A stretch of DNA of 33,310 nucleotides, taken from Physcocola sp002396385 (lineage in GTDB: Bacteria; Bacteroidota; Bacteroidia; Bacteroidales; Paludibacteraceae). Each line of letters begins with the position of its first letter. Positions within the stretch are counted from its first letter, which is position 1. The DNA lies in contig CAMNDM010000040.1 in NCBI GenBank assembly GCA_946535435.1, positions 1 to 33,310 of the forward strand, read 5' to 3'. Below are positions 7,638-16,080 of this stretch, in pieces. Made by a program: the position numbers and the translations under genes. The notes below the pieces were generated by a model, which was not told where the DNA came from, searched no databases, and saw only the letters and a list, made by a program, of their open reading frames with translations.

Positions 7638-9614
7638 ATGGCTACTATAGATTCTAAAATACCAGAAGGTCCAGTTGCTGAAAAGTGGACCAATTATAAG
7701 GCTCATCAGAAATTAGTAAACCCTAAAAATAAGCTTAAACTCGACGTTATTGTGGTTGGTACAGGTTTGGCTGGCGCTTCTGCTGCAGCTTCATTGGGCG
7801 AAATGGGTTTCCACGTCCTCAACTTCTGTATTCAAGACTCTCCACGTCGTGCGCACTCTATTGCCGCTCAGGGCGGTATTAATGCTGCAAAGAACTATCA
7901 AAACGACGGTGACTCTGTTTACCGTTTGTTCTACGATACTGTAAAGGGTGGTGACTATCGTGCACGTGAGGCTAACGTTTACCGTCTGGCCGAGGTGTCG
8001 AACAGCATCATCGACCAGTGTGTAGCTCAGGGTGTTCCTTTCGCCCGTGAATACGGAGGCCTTCTGGCTAACCGTTCGTTCGGTGGCGCGCAGGTTTCAC
8101 GTACTTTCTATGCCAAAGGCCAGACTGGCCAGCAGTTGTTGCTCGGCGCTTATTCTGCATTGAGCCGTCAGGTTCACGAGAAAAGGGTTGAACTTTTCAC
8201 CCGTTACGAGATGCAGGATGTGGTTATGATTAACGGCCGTGCGCGTGGTATCATAGCAAAGAACTTGGTTACCGGTAAGTTGGAACGCTTCTCTGCAAAC
8301 GCTGTGGTTTTGGCGACTGGCGGTTATGGTAACACCTATTTCTTGTCAACCAACGCTATGGGCTGTAACTGCTCGGCTGCTATTGCCGCTTACCATAAGG
8401 GTGCCTATATGGCGAACCCGGCCTATGTGCAGATTCACCCTACCTGTATTCCTGTCCACGGCGACAAACAGTCTAAGTTAACTTTGATGTCTGAGTCGCT
8501 CCGTAACGATGGACGTATCTGGGTGCCTAAGAAACTGGAAGACGCAAAGGCTTTGCAGGCTGGTACTCTGAAGGGTTCTGATATCCCTGAAGAAGATCGC
8601 GACTATTACTTGGAACGCCGTTATCCTGCATTTGGTAACCTGGTTCCACGCGACGTGGCTTCTCGTGCCGCTAAAGAGCGTTGCGACCACGGCTTTGGTG
8701 TAAACAACACTGGTTTGGCTGTGTTCCTCGACTTCTCTGAGTCTATCAACCGCCTTGGTATCGATGTTGTCCGCCAGCGTTATGGTAACTTGTTCGACAT
8801 GTACGAGGAAATTACTGACGTTAACCCTGGTAAATTGGCTAACGAAATCAATGGTGTTAAGTATTACAATCCAATGATGATCTTCCCTGCTATCCACTAC
8901 ACAATGGGTGGCCTTTGGGTTGACTACGAACTCCAGACTAACTTGCCTGGCTTGTTCGCTATTGGTGAGTGTAACTTCTCTGACCACGGTGCAAACCGTT
9001 TGGGTGCTTCTGCTTTGATGCAGGGTCTTGCCGATGGTTATTTCGTTCTTCCTTATACCATTCAGAACTACCTCTCGAACCAGGAAATCTGGCCAAAAAT
9101 CAGCACCGATGCGCCTGAATTCGATGAGGCTGAGAAAGCTTGGAACGAAAAGGTTGATCGCCTGATGAAGATCGGCGGTAAGAGGTCTGTTGACTCTATC
9201 CATAAGGAATTGGGCCACATTATGTGGGAATATGTTGGTATGGGCCGTAATGCTGAGGGCTTGAAGACGGGTTTGAAAAAGATTGCCGAAATCAAGAAAG
9301 AGTTCGACACCAACTTGTTCATCCCTGGCTCGAAAGAGGGCTTGAATGTCGAGCTCGACAAGGCGCTCCGTTTGAAGGACTTCATCACTATGGGGCAACT
9401 TATCGCTTTCGATGCGTTGAACCGTAACGAATCGTGTGGTGGTCACTTCCGTGAAGAATACCAGACTGAAGAGGGTGAGGCTAAACGCGACGACGAGAAC
9501 TACTTCTATGTTTCGTGCTGGCAGTACAAAGGCGAAAACGCTGAACCTGAACTCAGCAAAGAACCGCTTGTTTATGAGAACATCAAGGTTCAAACACGTA
9601 ACTATAAGAACTAA
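7638..9614 (+). CDS. sdhA: Succinate dehydrogenase / fumarate reductase flavoprotein subunit
   Basis: Catalytic subunit that interconverts succinate and fumarate at the cytoplasmic face. The 658 residues show the FAD-binding loop GTGLAGASAAASLGEMG (41-57) and AHSIAAQGG, whose His73 is the expected covalent flavin site. Substrate-site motifs follow: HPTCIPVHGD (from 267), PRDVASR (337-343, active-site arginine) and HYTMGG (from 420). The FAD-contact segment GECNFSDHGANRLGAS is also present. Length matches the Bacteroidetes form, which is longer than the roughly 590 of E. coli. In anaerobic Bacteroidales this complex usually works as fumarate reductase at the end of the succinate-forming pathway. 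Direction here is inference. sdhB starts 40 bases after the stop. Confidence 0.97.
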   Translation: MATIDSKIPEGPVAEKWTNYKAHQKLVNPKNKLKLDVIVVGTGLAGASAAASLGEMGFHVLNFCIQDSPRRAHSIAAQGGINAAKNYQNDGDSVYRLFYDTVKGGDYRAREANVYRLAEVSNSIIDQCVAQGVPFAREYGGLLANRSFGGAQVSRTFYAKGQTGQQLLLGAYSALSRQVHEKRVELFTRYEMQDVVMINGRARGIIAKNLVTGKLERFSANAVVLATGGYGNTYFLSTNAMGCNCSAAIAAYHKGAYMANPAYVQIHPTCIPVHGDKQSKLTLMSESLRNDGRIWVPKKLEDAKALQAGTLKGSDIPEEDRDYYLERRYPAFGNLVPRDVASRAAKERCDHGFGVNNTGLAVFLDFSESINRLGIDVVRQRYGNLFDMYEEITDVNPGKLANEINGVKYYNPMMIFPAIHYTMGGLWVDYELQTNLPGLFAIGECNFSDHGANRLGASALMQGLADGYFVLPYTIQNYLSNQEIWPKISTDAPEFDEAEKAWNEKVDRLMKIGGKRSVDSIHKELGHIMWEYVGMGRNAEGLKTGLKKIAEIKKEFDTNLFIPGSKEGLNVELDKALRLKDFITMGQLIAFDALNRNESCGGHFREEYQTEEGEAKRDDENYFYVSCWQYKGENAEPELSKEPLVYENIKVQTRNYKN

Positions 9615-9654
9615 ACGGTTCTTTTTCAACTCTTAATTCTAAAAATACAGAACA

Positions 9655-10425
9655 ATGGACAACATAATTAATTTCAAAATTAGAGTATGGCGTCAGAATG
9701 GTCCTAAAGAAAAGGGACAGTTCAGCGAATGGTACGATAGCAAGGAGTTGGGTATGGACATTACTACCGACACTTCTTTCTTGGAAATGCTTGACATCTT
9801 GAACGAAAAACTCATCGAAAACAAGAAAGAACCTTTCGTTTTCGACCACGACTGTCGTGAGGGTATCTGTGGTATGTGCTCTCTCTACATCAATGGCCGT
9901 CCTCACGGACCTGCTCAGGGTGCTACTACCTGCCAGATATATATGCGCCGCTTTAAAGATGGCGATACTATCACTGTTGAACCTTGGCGCTCGGCTGCGT
10001 TCCCGGTTATTAAAGACTGTATGGTTGACCGTGGCGCTTTCGACAAGATTATGCAGGCTGGTGGTTACATCAGCGTTCGCACTGGTGCTCCGCAAGATGC
10101 TAACGCAATTCCTATTCCAAAGCAGAATGCCGATATGGCGATGGATGCCGCTACCTGCGTTGGCTGTGGTTGCTGTGTGGCTGCTTGTAAGAATGGTTCT
10201 GCTATGCTGTTCGTTTCAGCTAAGGTTTCTCAGCTCGCCCTCCTTCCTCAGGGCCGTCCCGAGGCTGCCAAGCGTGCTAAGGCTATGTTGGCTAAAATGG
10301 ATGAACTTGGCTTCGGTGCCTGCACCAACACTGGTGCTTGTGCGGCTGAATGCCCTAAGAGCATCTCGCTCAGCAATATTGCCCGCTTGAACCGTGAGTT
10401 CATCAAGGCTAATTTGGCTGACTAA
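9655..10425 (+). CDS. sdhB: Succinate dehydrogenase / fumarate reductase iron-sulfur subunit
   Basis: Electron-transfer subunit of complex II, 256 residues. The plant-type [2Fe-2S] site is CREGICGMC (C67, C72, C75) with C93 as the fourth ligand. The C-terminal ferredoxin-like half has CVGCGCCVAAC (168-178), then C223, C229 and C233. By analogy with E. coli SdhB, C168/C171/C174/C233 hold the [4Fe-4S] cluster and C178/C223/C229 the [3Fe-4S] cluster. The 17 residues between C75 and C93, against 11 in E. coli, are an insertion I recall as usual in Bacteroidetes. It is the last gene of sdhCAB and is followed by a strong terminator. Confidence 0.97.
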   Translation: MDNIINFKIRVWRQNGPKEKGQFSEWYDSKELGMDITTDTSFLEMLDILNEKLIENKKEPFVFDHDCREGICGMCSLYINGRPHGPAQGATTCQIYMRRFKDGDTITVEPWRSAAFPVIKDCMVDRGAFDKIMQAGGYISVRTGAPQDANAIPIPKQNADMAMDAATCVGCGCCVAACKNGSAMLFVSAKVSQLALLPQGRPEAAKRAKAMLAKMDELGFGACTNTGACAAECPKSISLSNIARLNREFIKANLAD

Positions 10426-10455
10426 GTCCAGAAGAATTTGTTTTCTTTATACTTG

Positions 10456-10496
10456 GCGGGAATGTGGACGACCACATTCCCGCTTTTTATTTTTTT
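10456..10496 (+). terminator. Terminator of sdhCAB
   Basis: GCGGGAATGTGG (10456-10467) pairs perfectly with CCACATTCCCGC (10472-10483) around a four-base loop and is followed by TTTTTATTTTTTT. Confidence 0.95.
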
Positions 10497-10505
10497 CTGT
10501 CCCTT

Positions 10506-11174
10506 ATGCTCCCTTTCTTGAATATACATACCCACCGCCCTGACTTGCGCGACGGTGTGCTGGCGGTGCTGTGTTGTGAACCTGTGTCTTTCTCTTCCGA
10601 CAGGCCCCCCTCTGGGTGCTATAGTGTGGGAATCCACCCATGGCGTGTCGGTGTGCGAAGTCGTGCCGATTTGTCTGCTATGGCCCCTCTCCTTCAACTC
10701 GGCGAGGTGGTGGCTGTCGGCGAAATAGGTCTCGACAAAGTGTGTGACGCCGATTTTACCTTACAGCAGCAGATGTTTAGTCTCCAGCTACGTATGGCTG
10801 CCTGTGTGCGTAAGCCAGTGGTAGTCCATTGCGTGAAGGCTTGGAACGAACTGCTCGAAATGCTGTCTTCGGTCGAAAATCTACCTCCGGTTATTATACA
10901 TGGCTTCCGTGGAAAACCACAACTGGCTGAGCAGCTATGGCGGCATGGGTGCTTTTTGTCGTTTGGACCGAAATTCAATGTGGAAACGCTGAAAAGTATG
11001 CCTTGGGGCTCTTTCTTCCTCGAAACGGACGATTCTGTTTCCGATATTGTTGATTTGTACACCGAAGTCGCTGCACTGAGAAATGTCCGACTCGAAGAGT
11101 TGAAACAGATTATTGGCGATACCTGGAGCCGATTGTTCGGTCTGCCTGTTGTTGCCTGTTTGCCTGACAAATAA
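10506..11174 (+). CDS. TatD-family metal-dependent hydrolase (short Bacteroidetes form)
   Basis: Predicted cytoplasmic metal-dependent hydrolase of the TatD group; relatives act as DNases or 3'-5' exonucleases. From the ATG at 10506 the product has 222 residues and begins MLPFLNIHTHRPD. Putative metal ligands are H8 and H10 (HTH), E73 (VGEIGLDK), H108 (VVHCVKAW), H132 (IIHGFRGKP) and D175 (LETDD), with GIHPW near 42-46. An in-frame upstream ATG (10464) lies inside the sdhB terminator stem and would add an unlikely leader, so it was rejected. The gene is shorter than classical TatD (about 260), as in related Bacteroidetes proteins. The start lies only nine bases after the terminator T-tract and I see no promoter, so expression may depend on readthrough. 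Exact substrate is not known. Confidence 0.82.
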   Translation: MLPFLNIHTHRPDLRDGVLAVLCCEPVSFSSDRPPSGCYSVGIHPWRVGVRSRADLSAMAPLLQLGEVVAVGEIGLDKVCDADFTLQQQMFSLQLRMAACVRKPVVVHCVKAWNELLEMLSSVENLPPVIIHGFRGKPQLAEQLWRHGCFLSFGPKFNVETLKSMPWGSFFLETDDSVSDIVDLYTEVAALRNVRLEELKQIIGDTWSRLFGLPVVACLPDK

Positions 11175-11265
11175 AACTGCCTGGTTTCCGACAGCCCACA
11201 AAATCCTTTTACTTTCTTTTTGTCCGCTTTTTACGTTTGTATAAATACGTTTTTTTGTTTTTTTG

Positions 11266-11273
11266 TATCTTTG
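11266..11273 (+). promoter_or_regulatory. Candidate -7 element for nhaD
   Basis: TATCTTTG, an exact TAnnTTTG match in a T-rich stretch 53 bases before the nhaD ATG. The nearest upstream TTTG is 26 bases away, longer than ideal. Confidence 0.5.
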
Positions 11274-11325
11274 CGAAAGGGAATTATTTAAAGGAGAAAA
11301 TTCAAAAAATTATTCTAAATATTAT

Positions 11326-12816
11326 ATGATAGTTTTAATGGTGGCTCTGTTCATTTTGGGGTATGCCTGTATAGCCCTTGAACATCCGTTAAAGGTCGAC
11401 AAGTCTGCTTCCGCACTTATTTTGTGTGCGCTGTTATGGACTATTTACATCTTTTATGCGCAGAATCTGATTCCTACGCTCGATTCTATGAGTGTGGAGT
11501 CTGCAAAATCGCTCTTCCCTTCTTTAGACGACTTTAAGCGTTTCGTTCACGAAAAGTATGTCGATGGGGGTGTCCCTGTCCACGAGCAGGTGATCGCATT
11601 TGTGACTGAAGTGCAAATTGTTGAACACCTTGGCGATGTGGCCCAGACTTTGTTTTACCTGATTGGTGCAATGACCATTGTGGAGTTGATTGACATACAC
11701 GGCGGCTTCACCATTATTACCGACAAGATTAAAGAACGCAGCAAAAGGAAGTTGATGTGGATTGTCAGCGTTATCACTTTCTTTATGAGTGCCATTCTCG
11801 ATAACCTTACCACCGCTATTGTAATGACCATGCTGTTGCGCAAACTGGTTGCTGACCAACACGAACGCTGGATATATGCAGGCGCAATAATCATTTCGGC
11901 CAATGCGGGTGGTGCCTTCTCTCCAATAGGCGATGTGACTACCATTATGTTGTGGGTGAAGGGCCTTGTTACCACTGGCGGTCTGCTGCCAAACCTGATT
12001 GTTCCTTCTTTCCTCGCCATGGTTGTCCCTGTTTATCTGGCAAGCCTGATGTTGAAAGGCAAGTTACCTGAATGCGAAGTGGAATGTGACGATGACGACA
12101 AACAGGGCGTTGCCCTGCGTCCTTCCGATATCGTAACAGAAGCCGAGCGACGCCATTTGCTGCAGTTTGGTGTGGCTGCCCTCCTTTTTGTACCTATCTT
12201 CAAATCCATTACCCATTTGCCTCCGTTCATTGGCGTTTTGTTCGGCTTGGGCGCTCTTTGGGTTTATACCGAAATCATGTATCACCGGAAGAAGGATATT
12301 CCTGAGGGCGCGAAGGCTCGTATAACACGCTGCCTCGGACGCATCGATTTTGCCACTATCCTCTTCTTCTTGGGAATACTGATGGCGGTTGCCACGCTCC
12401 AATGTTCGGGCATTTTGCAGAATATGGCTGCCTGGTTGCAGGAAACCATCGGTAATGCTTTCATTATTGATTTCATCATCGGCATCTTGTCTTCGGTAGT
12501 CGACAATGTTCCGTTGGTGGCTGGTTGTATGGGCATGTACGATGTTCCAACGGCTGCACAATTGGCTGCCGATCCTTCGCTTTCCGATTTTGTCCGCGAT
12601 GGCAACTTCTGGATGTTCCTGGCCTACTGTGCCGGTGTGGGTGGCTCGCTACTTATTATCGGTTCGGCTGCTGGTGTTGTGGTAATGGGACTGGAGCACA
12701 TCAATTTTGTATGGTACGTGAAGAAGTTCACTTTGCTGGCTTTTGCCGGCTATGCGGCTGGTGCTCTTTTCTATGTATTGCAGGAACTGGTCATCCGTCC
12801 GGCATTAGGAATATAA
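11326..12816 (+). CDS. nhaD: Na+/H+ antiporter, NhaD type
   Basis: Inner-membrane antiporter of the ion transporter superfamily that exports Na+ (or Li+) in exchange for protons. The 496 residues contain roughly a dozen hydrophobic helices. The family signature NAGGAFSPIGDVTTIMLW starts at about 193, preceded by SAILDNLTTAIVMTMLLRKL, and a second conserved half has SSVVDNVPLVAG. The ATG at 11326 was chosen because the longer frame starts at a TTG inside the promoter motif. It is a single-gene unit with its own -7 element and a strong terminator. Its job is likely pH and sodium homeostasis and maintenance of a sodium gradient. No regulatory RNA is visible in the leader. Confidence 0.92.
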   Translation: MIVLMVALFILGYACIALEHPLKVDKSASALILCALLWTIYIFYAQNLIPTLDSMSVESAKSLFPSLDDFKRFVHEKYVDGGVPVHEQVIAFVTEVQIVEHLGDVAQTLFYLIGAMTIVELIDIHGGFTIITDKIKERSKRKLMWIVSVITFFMSAILDNLTTAIVMTMLLRKLVADQHERWIYAGAIIISANAGGAFSPIGDVTTIMLWVKGLVTTGGLLPNLIVPSFLAMVVPVYLASLMLKGKLPECEVECDDDDKQGVALRPSDIVTEAERRHLLQFGVAALLFVPIFKSITHLPPFIGVLFGLGALWVYTEIMYHRKKDIPEGAKARITRCLGRIDFATILFFLGILMAVATLQCSGILQNMAAWLQETIGNAFIIDFIIGILSSVVDNVPLVAGCMGMYDVPTAAQLAADPSLSDFVRDGNFWMFLAYCAGVGGSLLIIGSAAGVVVMGLEHINFVWYVKKFTLLAFAGYAAGALFYVLQELVIRPALGI

Positions 12817-12833
12817 AAATACGTAAATTTTTA

Positions 12834-12880
12834 GAAACATGTCTGTTGGCTGTTCTTCCGACAGACATGTTTCTTTTTTT
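12834..12880 (+). terminator. Terminator of nhaD
   Basis: GAAACATGTCTGT (12834-12846) pairs exactly with ACAGACATGTTTC (12861-12873). Three more inner pairs extend the stem, and seven T follow. Confidence 0.95.
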
Positions 12881-12925
12881 GTAAAAAAAACGCGTGAATT
12901 ATTTTTTCTCTATCGTCATAAATTG

Positions 12926-12949
12926 TAAATTTGACAATTGTTATTTTTG
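12926..12949 (+). promoter_or_regulatory. Two overlapping candidate -7 elements for the repeat lipoprotein gene
   Basis: TAAATTTG (12926-12933) and TATTTTTG (12942-12949) both match TAnnTTTG. The second is 35 bases before the ATG. Neither has a clear TTTG at the right distance upstream. Confidence 0.4.
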
Positions 12950-12984
12950 AGGTTGCTTGATCTCTTGTTTATAAAGAAGAACAC

Positions 12985-14160
12985 ATGAATATCACAAACA
13001 CAAATCCTTCTAAGCTTTTTACCGCTTTACTGCTTGCTGCCCCTTTATGCTTGTTCTCATGTTGTGGCGACGATTCGGAAGACACTCCATGGTTTCCGCC
13101 TGTCTCACCCCAGAAAAAAAGCGTTCACGACGTGTATGTCGCCCTTTCGTACGACAACGGGCCAAATACGGTAAACCGCGCCGGTTATTATTACAATGGC
13201 CAGTTGGTGACCTTAAACGGACAGGCTGACAATGTCGACACCTATGCAAACAGCATCTATGTCGATGGCGACGATGTGTATGTGGCCGGTATGGAAGACT
13301 TCCAGGCTATCTACTGGAAGAACGGCGAGGCTAATTACCTGCCGCAGGGTACTGGCGCTACTGGTATTGTGTCGAAAAACGGGAAAGTGTATATCTGCGG
13401 CTATGAGGCTACAATGGATGGCGACGTGGCTTGCTGTTGGATTAACAACAAACGCTATCTGCTCGATAATGGAACCCGTACGTCGGGGATTGCCGTTGAC
13501 GATGCCGGGCATGTCTATATTGTCGGTTACTACCTCGACCGGAAAACCTTTGTGTACTATATGCGTTATTGGACCGATGCAGAGTCGGCCGAAATTTCCA
13601 GATATGGTATTAATAGTAAAACCTCGTGTGAGGGACGGGCTATCTGCCTGGATTATAACCATGTGAAAAACGGACATCCGTTTATTTGTCTGGCCGGTAT
13701 GGAAACATCGCAGAATGGTTCGGTTAACAAGCAGTGGGTTGAGCGCCGCGAAACACCGCTGGCTTCTGCTTTCGGTAACGAGGTGTCGGCTATGGCTGCG
13801 TGTAACGGAAAGGTTTATACCTGCGGTAACGACTTGAAGACCGCTAAATACTGGGTAACCACTATCGGACCTAACGGAGAGGGCTTGAACTTGACTTCCA
13901 AGTCGTTGACTGATAATAAACTCGAATGGAAGGCTACGGGTATCTCGGTTTTGGAAGATGACGTGTATGTGACTGGCTACGAAACGAAAAGAACCCACGC
14001 TCCGGTCGTTTGGAAGAATGGTAATGTGCTTTTTGAACTTTCCGACGAGGTGCGCATTACACCAAATGCCATTCATGTCATTGCCCGACAGAAGGTAGTG
14101 GAGGATGGTGGCGATTCTACCTCGGTCGCAACTCCGCAGCAGGCGCTTGCTGGTGAATAA
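12985..14160 (+). CDS. Unrecognised lipoprotein with about five or six propeller-like repeats
   Basis: I do not recognise this 391-residue protein. It starts with a lipoprotein signal (hydrophobic run, then LFSC with the acylated residue at C26) followed by the acidic GDDSED, which resembles the Bacteroidetes surface-export signal. The mature part holds degenerate units of 45-60 residues. Each has a VYV-G core and then a tryptophan strand, for example GDDVYVAGMED..AIYWKNGE, NGKVYICGYEA..CCWINNK, AGHVYIVGYYL..MRYWTD, NGKVYTCGNDL..KYWVTT and EDDVYVTGYET..VVWKNGN. The pattern suggests a small beta-propeller. No catalytic motif is visible. It stands alone between two terminators, so neighbours give no hint. 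A surface-exposed binding or adhesion role is possible but is inference. Confidence 0.8.
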   Translation: MNITNTNPSKLFTALLLAAPLCLFSCCGDDSEDTPWFPPVSPQKKSVHDVYVALSYDNGPNTVNRAGYYYNGQLVTLNGQADNVDTYANSIYVDGDDVYVAGMEDFQAIYWKNGEANYLPQGTGATGIVSKNGKVYICGYEATMDGDVACCWINNKRYLLDNGTRTSGIAVDDAGHVYIVGYYLDRKTFVYYMRYWTDAESAEISRYGINSKTSCEGRAICLDYNHVKNGHPFICLAGMETSQNGSVNKQWVERRETPLASAFGNEVSAMAACNGKVYTCGNDLKTAKYWVTTIGPNGEGLNLTSKSLTDNKLEWKATGISVLEDDVYVTGYETKRTHAPVVWKNGNVLFELSDEVRITPNAIHVIARQKVVEDGGDSTSVATPQQALAGE

Positions 14161-14186
14161 ACAGTCTTAAAATGTTAAAGTATATT

Positions 14187-14221
14187 AGGCGCGGGTGTTT
14201 ATAGCCTGCGCCTTTCTTTTT
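14187..14221 (+). terminator. Terminator after the repeat lipoprotein gene
   Basis: AGGCGC (14187-14192) pairs with GCGCCT (14208-14213). Inner G-U and G-C pairs extend the stem to about ten pairs, and TTTCTTTTT follows. Confidence 0.85.
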
Positions 14222-14248
14222 GCACAATGCTCCTTTCTTAGTTTTTGC

Positions 14249-14256
14249 TATCTTTG
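14249..14256 (+). promoter_or_regulatory. Candidate -7 element for the glutaminyl cyclase-rnhB unit
   Basis: TATCTTTG matches TAnnTTTG exactly, 22 bases before the ATG at 14278. The spacing to the nearest TTTG upstream is long. Confidence 0.5.
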
Positions 14257-14277
14257 CATACTGTATATATTACGAAT

Positions 14278-15285
14278 ATGAGAAAATTTATTTTTGTTGC
14301 TTTGGTGTCGGTGGGTTTGGCCTCGTGCTTTGATTCACAAACTGCCGCTAATGCTAACGATGCCGAAAAAAAGAACAAAACGTGCAACATCGTCAATGTT
14401 CCTGTCTTTAACCAAGACAGCGCTTTCGACTATGTGAAGAAACAGTGCGATTTCGGCCCACGTGTCCCCAATTCTGCCAGCCATGAGAAATGTCTCGGGT
14501 TTTTGGCCGGTGAGCTGTCCAGGCTGGGTGGCTCGGTTTCCCTGCAGAAAGCCGATTTGAAGGGTTACGATGGCACAATCTATAAATCGACTAACATAAT
14601 AGCGGCTTTCTATCCCGAACGGAATAACCGTATCGTACTTTTTGCCCATTGGGATTCCCGCCCTGTAAGCGACCAGGAGGATGGTACAAAGAAGACGGCT
14701 TTGCAAAAACCTGTTATGGGTGCTAACGATGGCGCGAGTGGTGTGGCTGTCTTGTTGGAAGCGGCCCGCAATTTCGCCGCCCAGGACCCAGGACTTGGCA
14801 TCGACATCGTCTTGTTCGATGCCGAAGATTGTGGCGCCCCTCATTGGGAACAGAGCAAAGTGGAGAACGATTGGTGTCTGGGTTCGCAATTCTGGAGTAA
14901 CAACACGGGCTACAGCCTTTCAAATAAACCTAGGCTGGGCATCCTCCTCGATATGGTTGGAGGCCCGAATCCGTCGTTTTGCATCGATGCCGTTTCTGGT
15001 TATTATGCGCCTAACTATGCCGGTGACTTTTGGAAAGTGGCCTCTGGCCTGGGCTTCGGCTCTTTCTTTAAGAATGTGGCCGGTGGGCAGATTGTCGATG
15101 ACCATTATTACGTAAATACGATTGCTGGTATTCCCACTTTCGATGTGATTGATTTCGACACACAGCGTGGCTTCCCTGAAATGTGGCATACCCAACACGA
15201 CGATGTGGAACACATTGACCGTAATACGCTCGGCGCTGTCGGACGTGTGTTGCTACGCTATGTTTATACGGATTGTGCAAAATGA
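14278..15285 (+). CDS. M28-fold glutaminyl-peptide cyclotransferase (type II QC) lipoprotein
   Basis: Zinc enzyme of the M28 aminopeptidase fold. In Bacteroidetes such proteins turn N-terminal glutamine of exported proteins into pyroglutamate. The 335 residues begin with a lipoprotein signal (VGLASC, C17), so it probably acts in the periplasm. Visible motifs: FGPRVPN, AHWDSRP (H124, D126), GANDGASG (D151), LFDAED (E183, D184), ILLDMVGG and MWHTQHDD (H304). D151, the E183-D184 pair and H304 correspond to the zinc and catalytic positions of human QC. The whole protein reads much like the Porphyromonas enzyme as I remember it, which favours QC over a general aminopeptidase. ATG 14278 was chosen because the longer frame starts inside the promoter. 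Its stop overlaps the rnhB start. Confidence 0.85.
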   Translation: MRKFIFVALVSVGLASCFDSQTAANANDAEKKNKTCNIVNVPVFNQDSAFDYVKKQCDFGPRVPNSASHEKCLGFLAGELSRLGGSVSLQKADLKGYDGTIYKSTNIIAAFYPERNNRIVLFAHWDSRPVSDQEDGTKKTALQKPVMGANDGASGVAVLLEAARNFAAQDPGLGIDIVLFDAEDCGAPHWEQSKVENDWCLGSQFWSNNTGYSLSNKPRLGILLDMVGGPNPSFCIDAVSGYYAPNYAGDFWKVASGLGFGSFFKNVAGGQIVDDHYYVNTIAGIPTFDVIDFDTQRGFPEMWHTQHDDVEHIDRNTLGAVGRVLLRYVYTDCAK

Positions 15286-15905
15286 AGGAACATTCACCTC
15301 TGAAACTGTTTATGCAGCCAGACGTTGTGGAAGCCGGTTGTGACGAGGCCGGACGCGGCTGCCTTGCGGGCCCTGTCTATGCGGCTGCGGTCATCCTTCC
15401 TCCCGATTTCTCTAACGGTTTGTTAAACGATAGCAAACAGCTGACCGAGAAACAGCGTTACCTGTTGCGCCCGATAATTGAAAAGGAGGCAGTTGCCTGG
15501 GCGGTTGGCGTGGTGACGGCTGAAGAAATCGATAAAATCAACATCCTTAATGCCTCTATCCTGGCTATGCACAGGGCTTTAGACCAGTTGAAGGTGAGGC
15601 CCGGACATATTATTGTCGACGGCAACCGCTTCAAACCTTATGGAAAAGTACCTTACCATACGGTTGTGAAGGGCGATGCTACCTATATGTCTATAGCGGC
15701 CGCTTCGGTGCTGGCAAAAACTTATCGTGACGACTATATGGACGAGCAAGACGCCGCCTTCCCTGCCTACCAGTGGAAGAAAAACAAGGGTTACCCGACA
15801 AAGGCACACCGGGCCGCTATTGAACAGGTGGGCCCTTCGCCTATTCACCGTATGTCGTTCAACCTGGTCGACCGGCAACTCAAACTGGAATTTCCCGAAG
15901 AGTGA
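15282..15905 (+). CDS. rnhB: Ribonuclease HII
   Basis: Cytoplasmic nuclease that cuts RNA in RNA-DNA hybrids and starts removal of single ribonucleotides from DNA. The 207 residues carry the four acidic active-site positions: D21 and E22 (CDEAGRG), D113 (IIVDGNRF) and D132 (VKGDATYMS). Other family blocks are NDSKQLTEKQR, AAASVLAKTYRD and NKGYPTKAHR. The ATG at 15282 shares ATGA with the stop of the cyclase gene, so translation is probably coupled. An internal ATG at 15312 would still keep the catalytic core. Length is typical (about 200). Confidence 0.95.
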   Translation: MKEHSPLKLFMQPDVVEAGCDEAGRGCLAGPVYAAAVILPPDFSNGLLNDSKQLTEKQRYLLRPIIEKEAVAWAVGVVTAEEIDKINILNASILAMHRALDQLKVRPGHIIVDGNRFKPYGKVPYHTVVKGDATYMSIAAASVLAKTYRDDYMDEQDAAFPAYQWKKNKGYPTKAHRAAIEQVGPSPIHRMSFNLVDRQLKLEFPEE

Positions 15906-16021
15906 GAAAACAGCTCTCTTAACTATCCTTACAGGCTGTGTTAAGGCCCTTTTTGTGGTTTTTCTGACCTATTTTACGTGCCCTCTGTGGCTATTTTGCA
16001 CGAAATTTGAAAGATAATGTG

Positions 16022-16029
16022 TAATTTTG
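16022..16029 (+). promoter_or_regulatory. Candidate -7 element for the envelope-biogenesis block
   Basis: TAATTTTG matches TAnnTTTG, 52 bases before the ATG of the DUF6089 gene. A TTTG at 15995-15998 is 23 bases upstream, slightly long. No terminator is evident after rnhB. Confidence 0.4.
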
Positions 16030-16080
16030 TAAAATAATATATTGCGAATTGCCGTTCATTATATGGTAATTTTTTATTCG

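Noticed and set aside
8478..9629. 383-codon minus-strand frame inside sdhA, and similar long shadows in the helicase, GH94 and clpA genes
   Set aside because: All overlap genes with intact family motifs and show low-complexity translations without domains.
15914..15945. ACAGC/GCTGT hairpin after rnhB as a terminator
   Set aside because: Only five pairs, a loop of about 20 bases and no following T-tract.
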